Assembly (NCBI GenBank): GCA_963978905.1
Contig: OZ022261.1
Location: forward strand, 24,115,686-24,179,685
Direction: 5' to 3'
Source: Trichostrongylus colubriformis
Taxonomy: Eukaryota; Nematoda; Chromadorea; Rhabditida; Trichostrongylidae
DNA length: 64,000 nt
This document shows, piece after piece, positions 49,167-59,996 of this stretch (its first letter is position 1; each line of letters opens with the position of its first letter). The notes under the pieces are model-generated. The model did not search any database, had not been told where the DNA came from, and worked only from the letters and a program-made list of their open reading frames with translations. The translations under genes and the position numbers were made by a program.

Positions 49167-49927
49167 GCGCAGAAGCGACAGGCCAAGATGAAGTGTGGTT
49201 TTGAAGAAGGTGACCACCTCGAGCACCTTGGGGATCCCATCTTTTCCCGGGGTTGCCTTCTGCCTGGTTGGAGCCGTTCCAGCATGTGGATCCAAGTAAT
49301 CGAGGCCGCTTCATTTGGTAATCTCTATTTTCCAATTTACGTGCGACATACACCAAAAATGCAGTGGAGACCCATCACTGGGCCGAGTACCTCACTCACA
49401 GCTCGCGGCATTGAGGAGCTTGAGATAGGGGAGCCATGTGTGGGAAAGAAAAGGACCTGAAGGAACCACAACGTTTCAAGCACAAGCTAAGCTTGAACAT
49501 TGTTATACGCTGTCTTTCCCAGCCAACGCATTCATTATTCCCAAATGCTTCTCTACGCTTTGCGTTCTAGATGGCCAGCAAGGATAGATTAGGGAGCGAG
49601 AGACCTTCAAAATTAACCGATTAGCCTTGTGAAGGGGTATCTAACGGGTATCAGCGTGGATAATACTCAAGAAACTATGGGATGAACAGGAAAAATTAAC
49701 TGACATAGGCTTCTTTCATATCTTAATACCATTACAAGAACGTAAACTGGTAGTGGCGGGTCAATATACGGACCGGATAAAAGTTAGTATTACCAGTAAT
49801 GTGAGTTCTCATGCATGGCGCATCCCGCAGCTAGGCTGGCTGACGCTAAACACCCTCCAGTTGGACCTCTGAAAGCAAGGAATGTGTACTGGAGGCATTT
49901 CGAACACAGGGTGAGCTGCTCTCGGGT

Positions 49928-50089
49928 GAGCTGCTGGGTGGAGTCGCGCTCACTTCTTTGGCTCTGCACGCTCCAGGAACTTACACCCACGCCTCGATAA
50001 AGGTGCAGCCTACTGACTGTGGGTTTTACTATCTGACCACGGCAGGAGCTGTAACACCTCAATAATCCTGGAATGTGCCTTTCAGCGTT
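49928..50089. repeat. Dispersed repeat, copy 2 of 2
   Basis: Same family and orientation as 18641-18790 (CTTCTTTGGCTCTGCACGCT ... CTATCTGACCACGG ... AATAATCCTGGAATGTGCCT). Confidence 0.7.
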
Positions 50090-50230
50090 CGCACATGGGG
50101 TGCGAAGGAGGTCATTTGTACCAATGTGTACACACCTGGACAGCACGAATGTCGGCATTTGACACTGATCAGATAGTGCTGGGGAGAACAATTTGAAAAT
50201 TGCGGTGGCTCATTCAAGTATCCGTTCTTA

Positions 50231-50828
50231 CAAGGGAAGATATTTTACTTCCCATGGAACTTTGAAATGAGACCCAGGGGGATCGATAGAGCTTCGAACG
50301 CTGATTATAACTGTGAAAACCAAAATTGCCAAATGGCATCCTGAAGCGAGCTTAGGTCATCTTGTTCAGCTTGCAGGATTTTTTGTGGAAGGAAATTCAA
50401 AAACTCCTACTCAACCCCTGGCCACCCCTAATTTTCCGAAGTTGGGCCAAAAAGCGGACCCGGCTGGAAATTTGCACAGAGGGGTATTTCGACCCCTTAC
50501 GCGCGAATATCATACAAGGAAACGTTTAGAAGTGAAAGAAAAGCACTTCCTGACAATGAAACACAAAATGCAAAAGAAGTCGCCCCGGCGGGAAGCGAAC
50601 TCACAGTCCCACTCCTGCAGCACCCCAGCACTACCACTAGGCCACAGACGCCGCCTGGCCATTGAGATGTCACAGGCAAGACACTGGCAAACTTTGACCC
50701 CTCGTAACTCGCTTCAGGATGCCATTTGGCAATTTAGATTCTCACAGTTATAATCAGCGTCCGAAGCACTATCGATCCTCCCGGGGTCTCATTTCAAAGT
50801 TCCATGGGAAGTAAAATATCTTCCCTTG
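50231..50828. mobile_element. Fold-back MITE, 598 bp, with TTA target duplication
   Basis: Begins CAAGGGAAGATATTTTACTT and ends with its complement. The inverted repeats run about 120 bp (50231-50350; 50709-50828) at roughly 92% identity by eye. TTA flanks both sides exactly (50228-50230 and 50829-50831). A 3-bp TWA duplication is typical of PIF/Harbinger-type insertion, so this may be a Harbinger-mobilised MITE. The interior has no transposase but carries a tRNA-like block on the minus strand. Confidence 0.85.
50581..50652 (-). repeat. tRNA-like block inside the 50231 MITE
   Basis: Minus strand reads GTCTGTGGCCTAGTGGTAGT (A-box-like), then after a stem region GAGTTCGCTTCCC (B-box-like). The acceptor stem is poor. 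Likely the head of a tRNA-derived SINE inserted in, or captured by, the MITE. It differs from the 21-kb SINE family. Confidence 0.5.
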
Positions 50829-50831
50829 TTA

Positions 50832-51936
50832 GACCACGCACCTTCCCCCTCACAACGAGTAGCCTAAGCGTTGGGTGCTTGAAAGGAGAGGGCACGTATG
50901 TTGGGAAAACACGAAGGAATCACCAAGGGAATAACTAGCTACGGGACAGGCTGGGAGTGTCGTAATGCCCGCATACACAGCTGGCGAGCTGCACCTAGCC
51001 TCTCGTCACGTACTACCCAGAAAGAGGGCCGCACAGCAGCTTAAGTAGTCGAGTGAAGAACAGAAGGTGTAGTGCCGTACAGTCCATCTCAAAGATGTGT
51101 GATTAGCTTTATCCCATGGATCCTACGCGCTGCAGGACGTTCCCTCATTCTCCACTCACACATATCAGTGCTTGACGCTGGATAAGGTGAGGTGAAGGTG
51201 CGTAGTGGGCTGGTTTTGGTGGTTGGCTATCCTTGCAACTGTAGCTGCGAGCGGATATGTGACACTGGTTGCGAAGAACACGAGCAGATGAACAGACCAC
51301 CGAACTAGCGATCCATCGTTGGATAGCAACGGTGCGGGAGCAGTGACGGTAAAAGGAGCATATCACTGCTGAGCAGGGCCCTGGCTGCCGCAACTTGTGG
51401 AAGATCCATTGAACCGATAATTGCACATTTGTTACCTGATACGAGGTGTTCTTATCGATCGACAACCTTTTTTGGAGATGGGCTAACGGGGGTCCACATT
51501 TTCTCGACAGTGCGTGCTTATCGAGTATCACACGACTAAAGTTCCCAAATACGAATCCCTCTCTTTCAAAGCCCAAATAAGACCTCCATCTATGACTCCT
51601 CGACCCCAATCTTAACTTGTGTCTTTTCCTCCTCATTGCAAGCAATACGGCGTAGCAAGGCATCATGGTGAACTCCACCTTACGGCAGAAGGAGAATTTC
51701 TCCCGAACAGACTTTCAAAGATGGAACTTGTATTAATTAAATTCATTCTATTTGTATTATATTGCATAATTCATAAAAGGATGACAGAAGTGGTCTAAAA
51801 ATATAAAAACCCTCATATTGTGGCTATCAGGGCTTTACTGATGTAAAACACCTGCACACTCAGTTCACGTAACTTGAATATATAATAGTCGCTTTTTTTT
51901 CAAGGAATGACTACTACTATTTCGGAAATCTCAGAA
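50832..51936. other. Gene-free stretch upstream of the KCTD-like gene
   Basis: No supported exon. The 177-codon minus-strand frame at 51145-51678 has no recognisable motif. The gene's promoter must lie at the right-hand end, but no TATA or other element is convincing. Confidence 0.45.
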
Positions 51937-51940
51937 TTTT

Positions 51941-51944
51941 ACAG
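51941..51944 (+). promoter_or_regulatory. Possible trans-splice acceptor of the KCTD-like gene
   Basis: AATTTTACAG ends 12 bases before the ATG at 51957, the spacing usual for spliced-leader acceptors in nematodes. Inference from position and sequence. Confidence 0.4.
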
Positions 51945-51956
51945 AATTTCTACATT

Positions 51957-54900
51957 ATGTCACGCGGTCGTCATGCTGACGATATACTCAATATCAACGT
52001 CGGAGGAAAGAAATATACGGTGAGTTGTCACCCTTTTAGGAGCCACTATTGACTGATACTGTAATAAGCAGTGCAATGGTTCTATGTACTCTTATACTGC
52101 CCTCGCATTCAAATGCCTTTACAATTCAGAATAAGGGTTAGCAGTGTGGGGCATCCTGTAGTATGTTTCCAGGTTCGACGAACTGACATGTTAGCGGATC
52201 CACGATCGAAGCTTGCAGAATGGTTTAAGCCGGGTACCGTGAAGCCCATCGCAACGGATAAGGTTATATAGATTTTCAGTCCAGTTGTTTCTATAGAATA
52301 ATTTAATAATTAAGAAAATGGTTTCATTCCAAATTTCCATACAATTTCAGGGCGGAAACTACTACTTGGACCGTGACGCGAAAACTTTTCGCCACATACT
52401 TGCATATCTTCGCTTGAAGAAAGAAAAATTTGTACCGTCTCTTGCTCTTCCAAGTAAACCTGACGATTTAGCCAAGTTAGTTCCCAGCTCACTAAATATA
52501 TCGATAGGTCTGCAATAGGAATGAGCAAAATTTGGAGTTTACCCCTGTCAATATTATTAATACCATTATTGCCACTCTAAAATTATTGACCTGTTTAAAT
52601 GCCCCATGACTTTCCGTTTCATTTCCCTCATCTGTTTTACTCATTCGCTTAGGCCGCTTCCATACTTTGCGCACCGACGCCGTCACGCAACCATTTGTCC
52701 GCCGCAAGAGACGGCGTCCATAGATAATGCGGACCCAATCACACTACGGTATGGTGATTGTGGCCGATTCGAATCTTGGCGCTGTGCCAATACACGAAGC
52801 GGCCACGATCACCTTATAGGCATAGCGCCAAGATTCGAATGGTGTGATTGGGTCCGCATTATCTATGGACGCCGTCTCCTGCGGCGGGCAAATAGTTGCG
52901 TGAGTTTGACGCCGTCACGCGCGTGACGGCGTCGGTGCGCAAAGTATGGAAGCGGCCTTGTGGTACTGCTACAAAGTAGGAGCTGGCATCAGTCCCGTCT
53001 TTCTATGCCACTGTGGAAAACCACATCTTAAAGGAATCGTCCACGGAAAATAAGTTTCTGTGTTACCCATATGTTTATGTTGTATTTGCCTAATGTTGGC
53101 CTCATGCAAAATTTCACGCGAAAAATTGTGAATCTGGCTGAGATACAGCACCACAAAGTGCGGTCCCAGTGGGCGGGGCCTCCGTGTAAAAGCCTCGTCC
53201 CGTCTTCCGCCGCCGTTGGGAACGGAGAGTAGGACTGTTTTCGTAACCTTCTGTTCCTACAATGAGCCTCCGACCACGGCGGACGCGGTACGAGGCTTTT
53301 ATACGGAGGCCCCGCCCACTGGGACCGCACTTTGTGGTGCTGTATCTCAGCCAGATTCACATTTTTCGCGTGAAATTTTGCATGAGGCCAACATTAGGCA
53401 AATACAACATAAATACATGGGTAACACAAAAACTCATTTTCCGTGGACGATTCCTTTAAGATGGGTGCGCTGTAGGTGTGGGCATCACCGGGCTCAGCCT
53501 CCAAAGGAGAAGGCGGGACGGGTGAAAACCACCGATGAGGGGTGCGCAGATTGTTGGTGCCATTCCGTCCACACGATTTCCTACAGCGAACCTACTGAGT
53601 TTCCAGCAAACCGGAACTAGGAAAATTCTGACAATACCGTATAATCGAGAAAATTGTTATAAAAAATGGTTCGGTAAGGACAACAGAGGATCGAATCCTT
53701 GCTTTTGGGTGTGTATCCTTGTGTCATTCGCGCGGAGCCGAGCGGCGAGCGACATTCACACGCAAGTTGAGTGTCCTCGGTGGCAACCGCGTGTAATTGC
53801 AAAAGAAGGGTGGCGTATCCAGACCTATTTTTATTTTCGCCGCTATTCTGAGCTTGTTTTCAAATTATTTACGTCTCATCATACAGAATTTGGTTGAATT
53901 TGGTTGCATTTGAGCGTTTTTTCAGTTCACTGTTGGTTGATGATAGCATTTTGCATGCATTCATTCCATTTCTCGTGCTATGTATCATCTCTAGCATATA
54001 AACTTGAGGGTATCAGAGTAGATAATTTTTCACCTGCGCCCGGGAAGAAGGAACTCCGAGGTGAGTGAGACCATCTACTTGTGCAAGAACGGATTTTCGC
54101 ATTACGGCGGAAGTGATCGCCAAGCTTATTCCCCCTAGACCGACCTGTGCAAAGCCCGAGGCGCACTGCGTCTTACTTCTATACAATAGAAAATATGTTA
54201 TTTACGTTATAATACTACGTATGGGGCAGAAAAGTACGGGCGAGCAAAAATGATGCATATAGGAAGGTGAAGAGCATAGGAAATGGTATGAATGCATGCA
54301 AAACGTTATTATCAGCCATGAGTGAACTGAATGCACTCAGATAAAGTAGAAGGAACCGAATCTAGTCTATTGAGATGAAAACAGTTTGAAAACAAGTCAA
54401 CATAGCGGTGAAATGAATAAAAATAGGCATAGGTAGTGTAGCCACCCTTCCTACGCAATTACACGCAATTCCCACAGAGGGCTGTCAACTCGCGCGCAAA
54501 TGTCGCGCGACGCAAAGCGAAATTCTGACGTAGGCATACATACTAGGGCTTTCCAGGTGTTGAGGAAAGTAGCCGCTCTATTACGACCTTCTCCCCTCCT
54601 CTACGGCGACCAAAAACGACCTCCCCCTTTTTTGGCTTTTTCTCCATATCCTTTCCTAAGGCAAAGAAATGATTATTTTACACTTTCACACGGATTTGCG
54701 GTTAAAAACCCTTTGCTTCTCACCTGCTTATTGAAAGTTTAAATTTTAGTGCTTATCGCTGACCTCTGAAGATACGATCCTCACACCCCTGTTCGTTCAA
54801 TACAACCACCTGTAGAGGAATCCTCGACTTTCGGTGCACCCTGGTATACACCCCTCGCACTCAGAAGGCCCTATCAGCTCAGCTCTCGCAATTCCCATAT

Positions 54901-55558
54901 TTTTATAAAATCATTCTTACAATGGCAGCATATCATACCTGGAAAGCACTACCACTTTCAGATTAGTCGGTGAATGTGAGGCACTGAATCTCGCTGAACT
55001 CAAAGATCTCGCATTGGATCTGCTTCAGAAATACCAACGAACTGAAGAGCAACACTATGTGACATCTTTTGTGCAGGTCACGCTTCGTGACTTTGAAAGT
55101 TGGCAGTTCGAAAGAGAGCAGGTGAGCCAGATTTTTTTTTCACATTAATATTCGTCTTATACGCCAAATTTCGGAAATGGATTCATCCCACATGCGTGGC
55201 GGGACCGCACCATCGGGTGTGTACTCTTGCGTCTGGAGTTTGCCCCGCGACATGCAGTGTGCGACGCGATGCGCGAGCAAGGGGAGTCGCGCGCAGTTGG
55301 GTCCTGAAGCGACTACGCAGCTCAGCGCCCGAAATGAGGCGTGGGGCACGGTGATCGCTTTGGAGCCCATCTACATACGTTGCCCCCAACACGCACGGTT
55401 GCACGGCACGATGCAGATTTTCTGTGCTGATGACACACACCCAAAATCAATTATACACTCGAACTGTATTTCAGAATCAGATCGCTTTGAAGAAGAAACC
55501 TTCGAATGAGGAGGAGTATCCCCCCAATTCAGCTTATGACGAATGGGACAATCTGTAA
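51957..55558 (+). CDS. BTB/T1-domain (KCTD-like) protein, five exons (173 aa)
   Basis: Exons 51957-52019, 52173-52262, 52351-52475, 54962-55121 and 55475-55558 join in phase (522 nt). The protein opens MSRGRHADDILNINVGGKKY, the T1/BTB_2 signature (xLNVGGxxY), followed by ADPRSKLAEWF, YYLDRDAKTFRHILAYLR and KLVGECEALNLAELKDL, the usual order of a potassium-channel-type tetramerisation domain. A short acidic tail ends AYDEWDNL. There are no membrane segments, so it is not a channel itself. KCTD proteins oligomerise and often act as adaptors for Cullin-3 ligases or G-protein subunits; which applies here is unknown. Intron 3 is 2486 bp and packed with fold-back elements; intron 4 contains a family A MITE. 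The exon 3 donor is AA|GTTAGT. The orthologue is not named. Confidence 0.92.
52651..52958. mobile_element. 308-bp palindromic MITE in KCTD intron 3
   Basis: Ends AGGCCGCTTCCATACTTTGC and its complement. The halves are inverted copies nearly throughout, including GACGGCGTCCATAGATAATG with TGATTGGGTC-type blocks. The ends resemble the 37505-37649 element and the fragments at 28015, 31950 and 45437. Confidence 0.85.
53024..53463. mobile_element. 440-bp palindromic element in KCTD intron 3
   Basis: Begins CATCTTAAAGGAATCGTCCA and ends with its complement. Arms of about 190 bp match almost completely: AATGTTGGCCTCATGCAAAA, GATACAGCACCACAAAGTGC, CAGTGGGCGGGGCCTCCGTG. A spacer of about 60 bp lies between them. 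A one-arm relative lies at 21770-21900. Confidence 0.9.
53706..53800. mobile_element. Family A MITE fragment in KCTD intron 3
   Basis: GGGTGTGTATCCTTGTGTCA opens a CG-rich block ending at CGCGTGTAATTGC. The other end is absent. Confidence 0.5.
54550..54845. repeat. Dispersed repeat containing ACGACC strings, copy 2
   Basis: Counterpart of 45800-46130 (AGTAGCCGCTCTATTACGAC, CACACGGATTTGCGG, TTATTGAAAGTTTAAATTTT, GAGGAATCCTCGACTTTCGG). Within KCTD intron 3. Confidence 0.6.
55215..55442. mobile_element. Family A-related MITE in KCTD intron 4
   Basis: Opens GGGTGTGTACTCTTGCGTCT and closes GATGACACACACCC. The core has AGTTGGGTCCTGAAGCGACT and GTGATCGCTTTGGAGCCCAT facing each other. It takes up about two-thirds of the 353-bp intron. 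Confidence 0.7.
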
Positions 55559-55780
55559 AGACGTGTTTTAGTTCACTGCGTCTGTGGACCCCTAAATTTT
55601 GTGTTGTCATCGTGTATGTTCAATAATGTTGACGATATCGTAAGCTACTTGAGCGAACAATCTGGATTAACAATGACAGAGTTCTAAATGTTACTATGCA
55701 ACTTAAGCTCCAGCAATGGCTCACCGCTTCATGTACTTTGATTTTGTTCGCATAGTGTGCAAACTTGTAAACTACATGTC

Positions 55781-55786
55781 AATAAA
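55781..55786 (+). promoter_or_regulatory. Probable polyadenylation signal of the KCTD-like gene
   Basis: AATAAA 223 bp after the stop codon, in an AT-rich context. Confidence 0.6.
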
Positions 55787-55896
55787 ACTTCAACAAAGCA
55801 GGTCATTACAACTTGAGTGCGTGAAATGGACTGGACAATTTTTCTGCACTTTGTCTGAAACTTATCGGTTTTCTATCCGTGTTGTATGAACTTGCA

Positions 55897-56212
55897 ATGA
55901 AACGCGATCGGAGCACACTTCTCTTTGGCTGCTTTCATCATTACGACACTGTGGGCTGTTGTCAGCTGCAACTTTAAGAGCGCGCTCTATTTATAACGTG
56001 TGACCCTATCGCGTTCCCTTTCATTTCATTGAGCATTTGAAACCACAGCGATCAAAAATAGCGAATGATCACAGACTATCGATTCGTGCATTATTTCGAA
56101 AGATGTGAAAGTTGGAAAAATGGAAGAAAAGCAGAGAAGAAGGAAGAAATCGTCACTGCATCATCACTAAATGAAACGCGATCGGAGCACAGGTCATAAA
56201 TAGAGCGTGCCG
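55897..56212. repeat. Element with direct and inverted repeats
   Basis: ATGAAACGCGATCGGAGCAC occurs at 55898 and 56171. The right copy plus ATAAATAGAGCGTGC is also inverted relative to GCGCGCTCTATTTATA at about 55980. This gives overlapping direct and inverted repeats about 270 bp apart; probably MITE-derived. Confidence 0.55.
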
Positions 56213-56427
56213 CAATAGGCGCTGCTGGCAGCATGGCCGACCGCTGCATTTCACAAGAACACCTCAGGAATCAACGCTTTTTGCTCTCTAAAATACATAT
56301 CTGCGTGTCGTGTATTAACGATTACTAGTGAGTAAAACCACAAAAACAAAAGAAGCGCTAAAAGCCAATCAAAGACGCAAAGTTAACACATAACGTGCCG
56401 AGGCAGTTTTCAACGTTTCTGCCTATA

Positions 56428-56885
56428 TCAGACTTTTATCTCAGTGCAACACCGTGTGTTGCACTTGGCCATTAAGGACCATCTTTTTTTTTTTGGGGCC
56501 ACATGAAACCGTCGCTTTGTGAAGGCTAAAGTTGTCAGGATACATTTTCGGATATGGAGAACAACATATCTGCCCATCATTGAACCAGAAAAATTGGTTT
56601 GCGTTTCAATGTCACTCCTAAGCAATACTAAACTTTTGTACAACTAGGCAGTTAGGTACGCAGTCAATAGAAAAGTTATCTCAGTCGAGTTCCATCTGTA
56701 GAGGTGAATAGTTGTGCTGTCAATCGTTTTGTTATTGCATGCTATGGTGTTCAAAAGCGTGGTGCCGGAGTCCTAGCTACTTCTTGGAAAGGAAAGGTCC
56801 CAGAAAGATATGCTATTCTCCGTATTCGAAAAGTTATAGTGACGGCTTTTGACCACAATATACTTCCAAAATACGAAAAAACCTG
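56428..56885. repeat. Diverged inverted repeat
   Basis: The minus strand of about 56490-56590 (GGCAGATATGTTGTTCTCCA) matches the plus strand of about 56795-56880 (GAAAGATATGCTATTCTCCG). The arms are about 200 bp apart and diverged. Translations of both are alike (RYVVLHIRKCILTT / RYAILRIRKVIVTA), but no family is recognised. Confidence 0.45.
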
Positions 56886-57129
56886 TGGTTTGGTACTGGT
56901 GCAACACCATAAGTCGTACTTGGCCACTCAGGAACAGTTTTGGGTGCAACACCTAGTGTGGCACGCGCTACGTTATGGGTTAACGCAGTCACGCAGCCAT
57001 AAGGGCTATGAGCCGGTGCCCCGGCGATTTTCAAATGTGAGCCTGCTCTGCGTCTCTCATGCCGTCTGCGCTCTCTCATCGGTGCAGTGTCTATGCTACG
57101 TCCTCCGTCATCACCCCGTGGATTAAGCT

Positions 57130-57157
57130 CCGCCCATTCCGCGGAACCCTATATAAG
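57130..57157 (+). promoter_or_regulatory. TATA promoter with GC box
   Basis: CCGCCC at 57130-57135 and TATATAAG at 57150-57157 in a GC-rich context. This is a strong consensus core promoter about 160 bp before an ATG-initiated frame at 57314. Confidence 0.45.
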
Positions 57158-57313
57158 CGCGGCAGACCGCTGCTATGCCAGTGTGATACACTGACTTGAA
57201 CTAGTAGTAGGATCGGTGAACACTCAAATAAGAGGGAAGGGGGGTGCGTCGGTGGTTACATCGCTTTTGTCTTTTTGAGTTGAAGTCGATAGGAGTTAGC
57301 AGATAAAGAAAGA

Positions 57314-57694
57314 ATGATAAAGGAGATACTTCAACAGATAAAAGTAACTTATTTAAACACGTGCGATCACTGCTGCTACGTAGAAGTTGGGAGGAAACGG
57401 TTGAACATCGGACTACTTGTGAATCATTGTACTGACCAAGCGTGCACTCAAATAGCATGTCTCCGTGATGAATACAGTCAAATGTATGGCATATCAATGA
57501 AATTGTTAATAATGAGCACTGCTGTGCCTTCAGGAGTGGCGGCAGGAATGTGGCGTTACTCTCATTTTCAAGACGAGGAGAAAGCTTCTCTCATAGTCTG
57601 GAGCACGTCGCAAAAACGGCTTTTGAATGATGATCAGAGAACGACGAATTTTCCAGACTTGCCCGTCCTGCTTCCTCTGTTGTCACGCCGATGA
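57314..57694 (+). CDS. Orphan single-exon ORF, 126 aa
   Basis: Starts at ATG 57314 and ends at TGA 57692-57694. It begins MIKEILQQIKVTYLNTCDHC, with a Cys/His-containing segment over residues 17-50 (CDHCCYVEVG, HCTDQACTQIAC) that could bind metal, and a polar C-terminus. No signal peptide or membrane segment, and no family is recognised. The TATA box at 57150 is suitably placed. It could equally be a chance frame. Confidence 0.3.
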   Translation: MIKEILQQIKVTYLNTCDHCCYVEVGRKRLNIGLLVNHCTDQACTQIACLRDEYSQMYGISMKLLIMSTAVPSGVAAGMWRYSHFQDEEKASLIVWSTSQKRLLNDDQRTTNFPDLPVLLPLLSRR

Positions 57695-57870
57695 CGAGAA
57701 GTTCAACAGGTCATCATAATGACGTCGTCATTCTTCAGTTCTCACTTGGAGGAAAGTTTCTTCCATCTGTAACAGCAGGAAACACTCGATATGGGTGAGG
57801 ATGTAACTTTGGCAATGATTTCTTTCGAAAGTTCACCTCACCTCCCAGTCATTTCTTACTGCACACATCT

Positions 57871-57936
57871 GCTCGCCAAATAGGAGACGCTTCGGACACG
57901 CCTCTGCGTGTCCAAAGTGCCTGCTATTTGGCGAGC
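57871..57936. repeat. 66-bp hairpin
   Basis: GCTCGCCAAATAG and CTATTTGGCGAGC form the outer stem, GACACGC and GCGTGTC an inner stem, with a 4-base loop. Non-coding; a minimal fold-back element or regulatory hairpin. Confidence 0.7.
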
Positions 57937-59996
57937 CACAGCGAAATACGACTATCCACAGGACCTATCTATTGCACTCCCACCATGATACTACTAAGTG
58001 TGCACTTCCGTTATGTCTAAAAATTTTTTGCTGAAGAATGCACAAATTTCACAAGACGAACTATCGAAACACGGAAGGACAACAGAATTCAGCTTCTACG
58101 ATGGACCTCTTCGGTGATTCTGAGGCGTAACTACACTATTTTAAAAGTGTCTCGTCTAATCCTGTAGGTTTTCTACTCGAATGTTCACTTTGCTGATGCA
58201 CTACCACAACAACAATCCGGGTGACTACGGGTGCCCATATCGATTGATGCGACGCTTCGATCAATGACAACAGGAAATCCCGCGCTGCCAGATATTGTGC
58301 ACCATCTGGACAGTTTATATATCTTCTCTTTTGTTCCTCTTTCCTAGTTGTGTTAGTTGTCACTGTCGTTCTCCTTTTTTGTAGACTGCGGCATTGTTAA
58401 TCTGATGCCCTTAATCCGCTCTGGTTTAAGCGCATCCTAGTCGCACCCCAAGTACTAGTCACAATTATCACCTTCTTATCAGCGGTATAATTACTCGTTC
58501 TTCTAGCATATCAGCAGCGATATGTAGGGCGCATTTGCTCATTGTCACAGAGCGTTCTTGGAACGCTAAGTTGCGTGCCACAATGACTCCAGTGGTCCGA
58601 TCGTAGGATATGACGCTGTCTGAAGCAAGTTATAGCTCACACGATGGAATTTTCGCTCTTCTACAGAGTGGAATCTTTACATGAGAGCTCCGCTAGGGGT
58701 AGTGAGGGAATAAATTACGAACTGAGAAGCGCGCCTTAGGGTTTTATCGCGACATCGTTTGGGTGCTGACAGTGGTGCTATGAGGGCGCTGCAGTGCTAG
58801 ATTAGTTGGCCTCGCCGTCTGTATCATCCCCTTCACAGATGTAGATGGCGCGAAAGCATGTCCTTCGTGAGGATCAGTAAGGAATTTTAACTTGAATGGA
58901 CGATAATGCGACCCTAGCGTGACTAAGGTTTAAGGGTGTGCCTGTTACTAATGAGGACTGGCAAGTGGGCTGGCTGATTTTTGTAAATTGAATGTTCGCA
59001 CGGAATCAAACATAGTCGATATCGGTGGGTGAACGATAGTAGACCACTACATTCGCTGATCGTTTTGTTAAACAGAAACAGTGTAACCGCCTTGAGAGCA
59101 TCCCATGATCACCTCGTGCCATGACTGCCTAATAACGGCGCCAGTGCTATTTTCGGCATCAAGCACCCGGCTGGAGCCTATGTGCGTACTGTGGGAATGT
59201 TATGTTCCACTAAACGTTGTCGTTTGTCATCTGCATTGTTTTTCTATCATGATGAACAAGTCAACAGACAGTCATCGTGGAGTCAACGATCAAAGAGCGC
59301 CTCCAGCCTGTAGCGCGTCGTCGCGCATCGCTTTCCCACGTCTGTCTGCAAATTTACGTACGGCTTTTTCCACATGTGCCTTATGATCTACAGTTTCTTA
59401 TTCTACGATTGTTACGATCAAGGTCATATTTTTCTGTCTAGCGCATTCATTACTCTTTTTATCTGGGCTCGGTATTGTATAGGTCACATATTGCTTTTGT
59501 GTTTTTAATTACTTTAAATAGACATCTTAGAACGTTTCATGAAGTAATTCTTGGAACTTCTCATCTTATTATGTATGTGCCCTGCAACGTATATTGAGAT
59601 ATTCAGGTTTTTTTCTTCTTAGAACGGAATGATACCCAATTTACCACTTAGTAGCGGTTTCAAACTTACTACTGATTTTCTTTTTTGGGCTCTGAACCTG
59701 ACAGGTATTTTTCCTTCATGCTAATTCGACCGGACAAGTGACATGGCTCTGCAAAATACTCCGATTAGGCCATTGTGAACAATTTATCATTTCTACACAT
59801 TCAGTGGTAGACCATCGTGGGTGTGTCTCCTTCTATAAACGAGTAAACATCATACATCATCATCTTGCATTTGTTATAGAATGTTTATGTTCACGCAATT
59901 TGCACCAGGCCAATGCTTTAACTTGCAGTGATCAGCCATGCGATGTTTGTTTTCTTTGTCTTCAAAAATTTGAAGTTAGTGTTGGGACCGTACTAC
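57937..59996. other. Gene-free stretch
   Basis: No exon, RNA gene or repeat boundary was recognised. Confidence 0.45.

Noticed and set aside
49053..49460. 135-codon open frame (plus)
   Set aside because: It includes a 20-bp tandem duplication and repeat-family sequence at its start, with no motif and competing open frames on the other strand.
51145..51678. 177-codon open frame (minus)
   Set aside because: No family motif, no splice context, and high Ser/Arg/Cys content typical of an antisense frame; nothing supports a gene.
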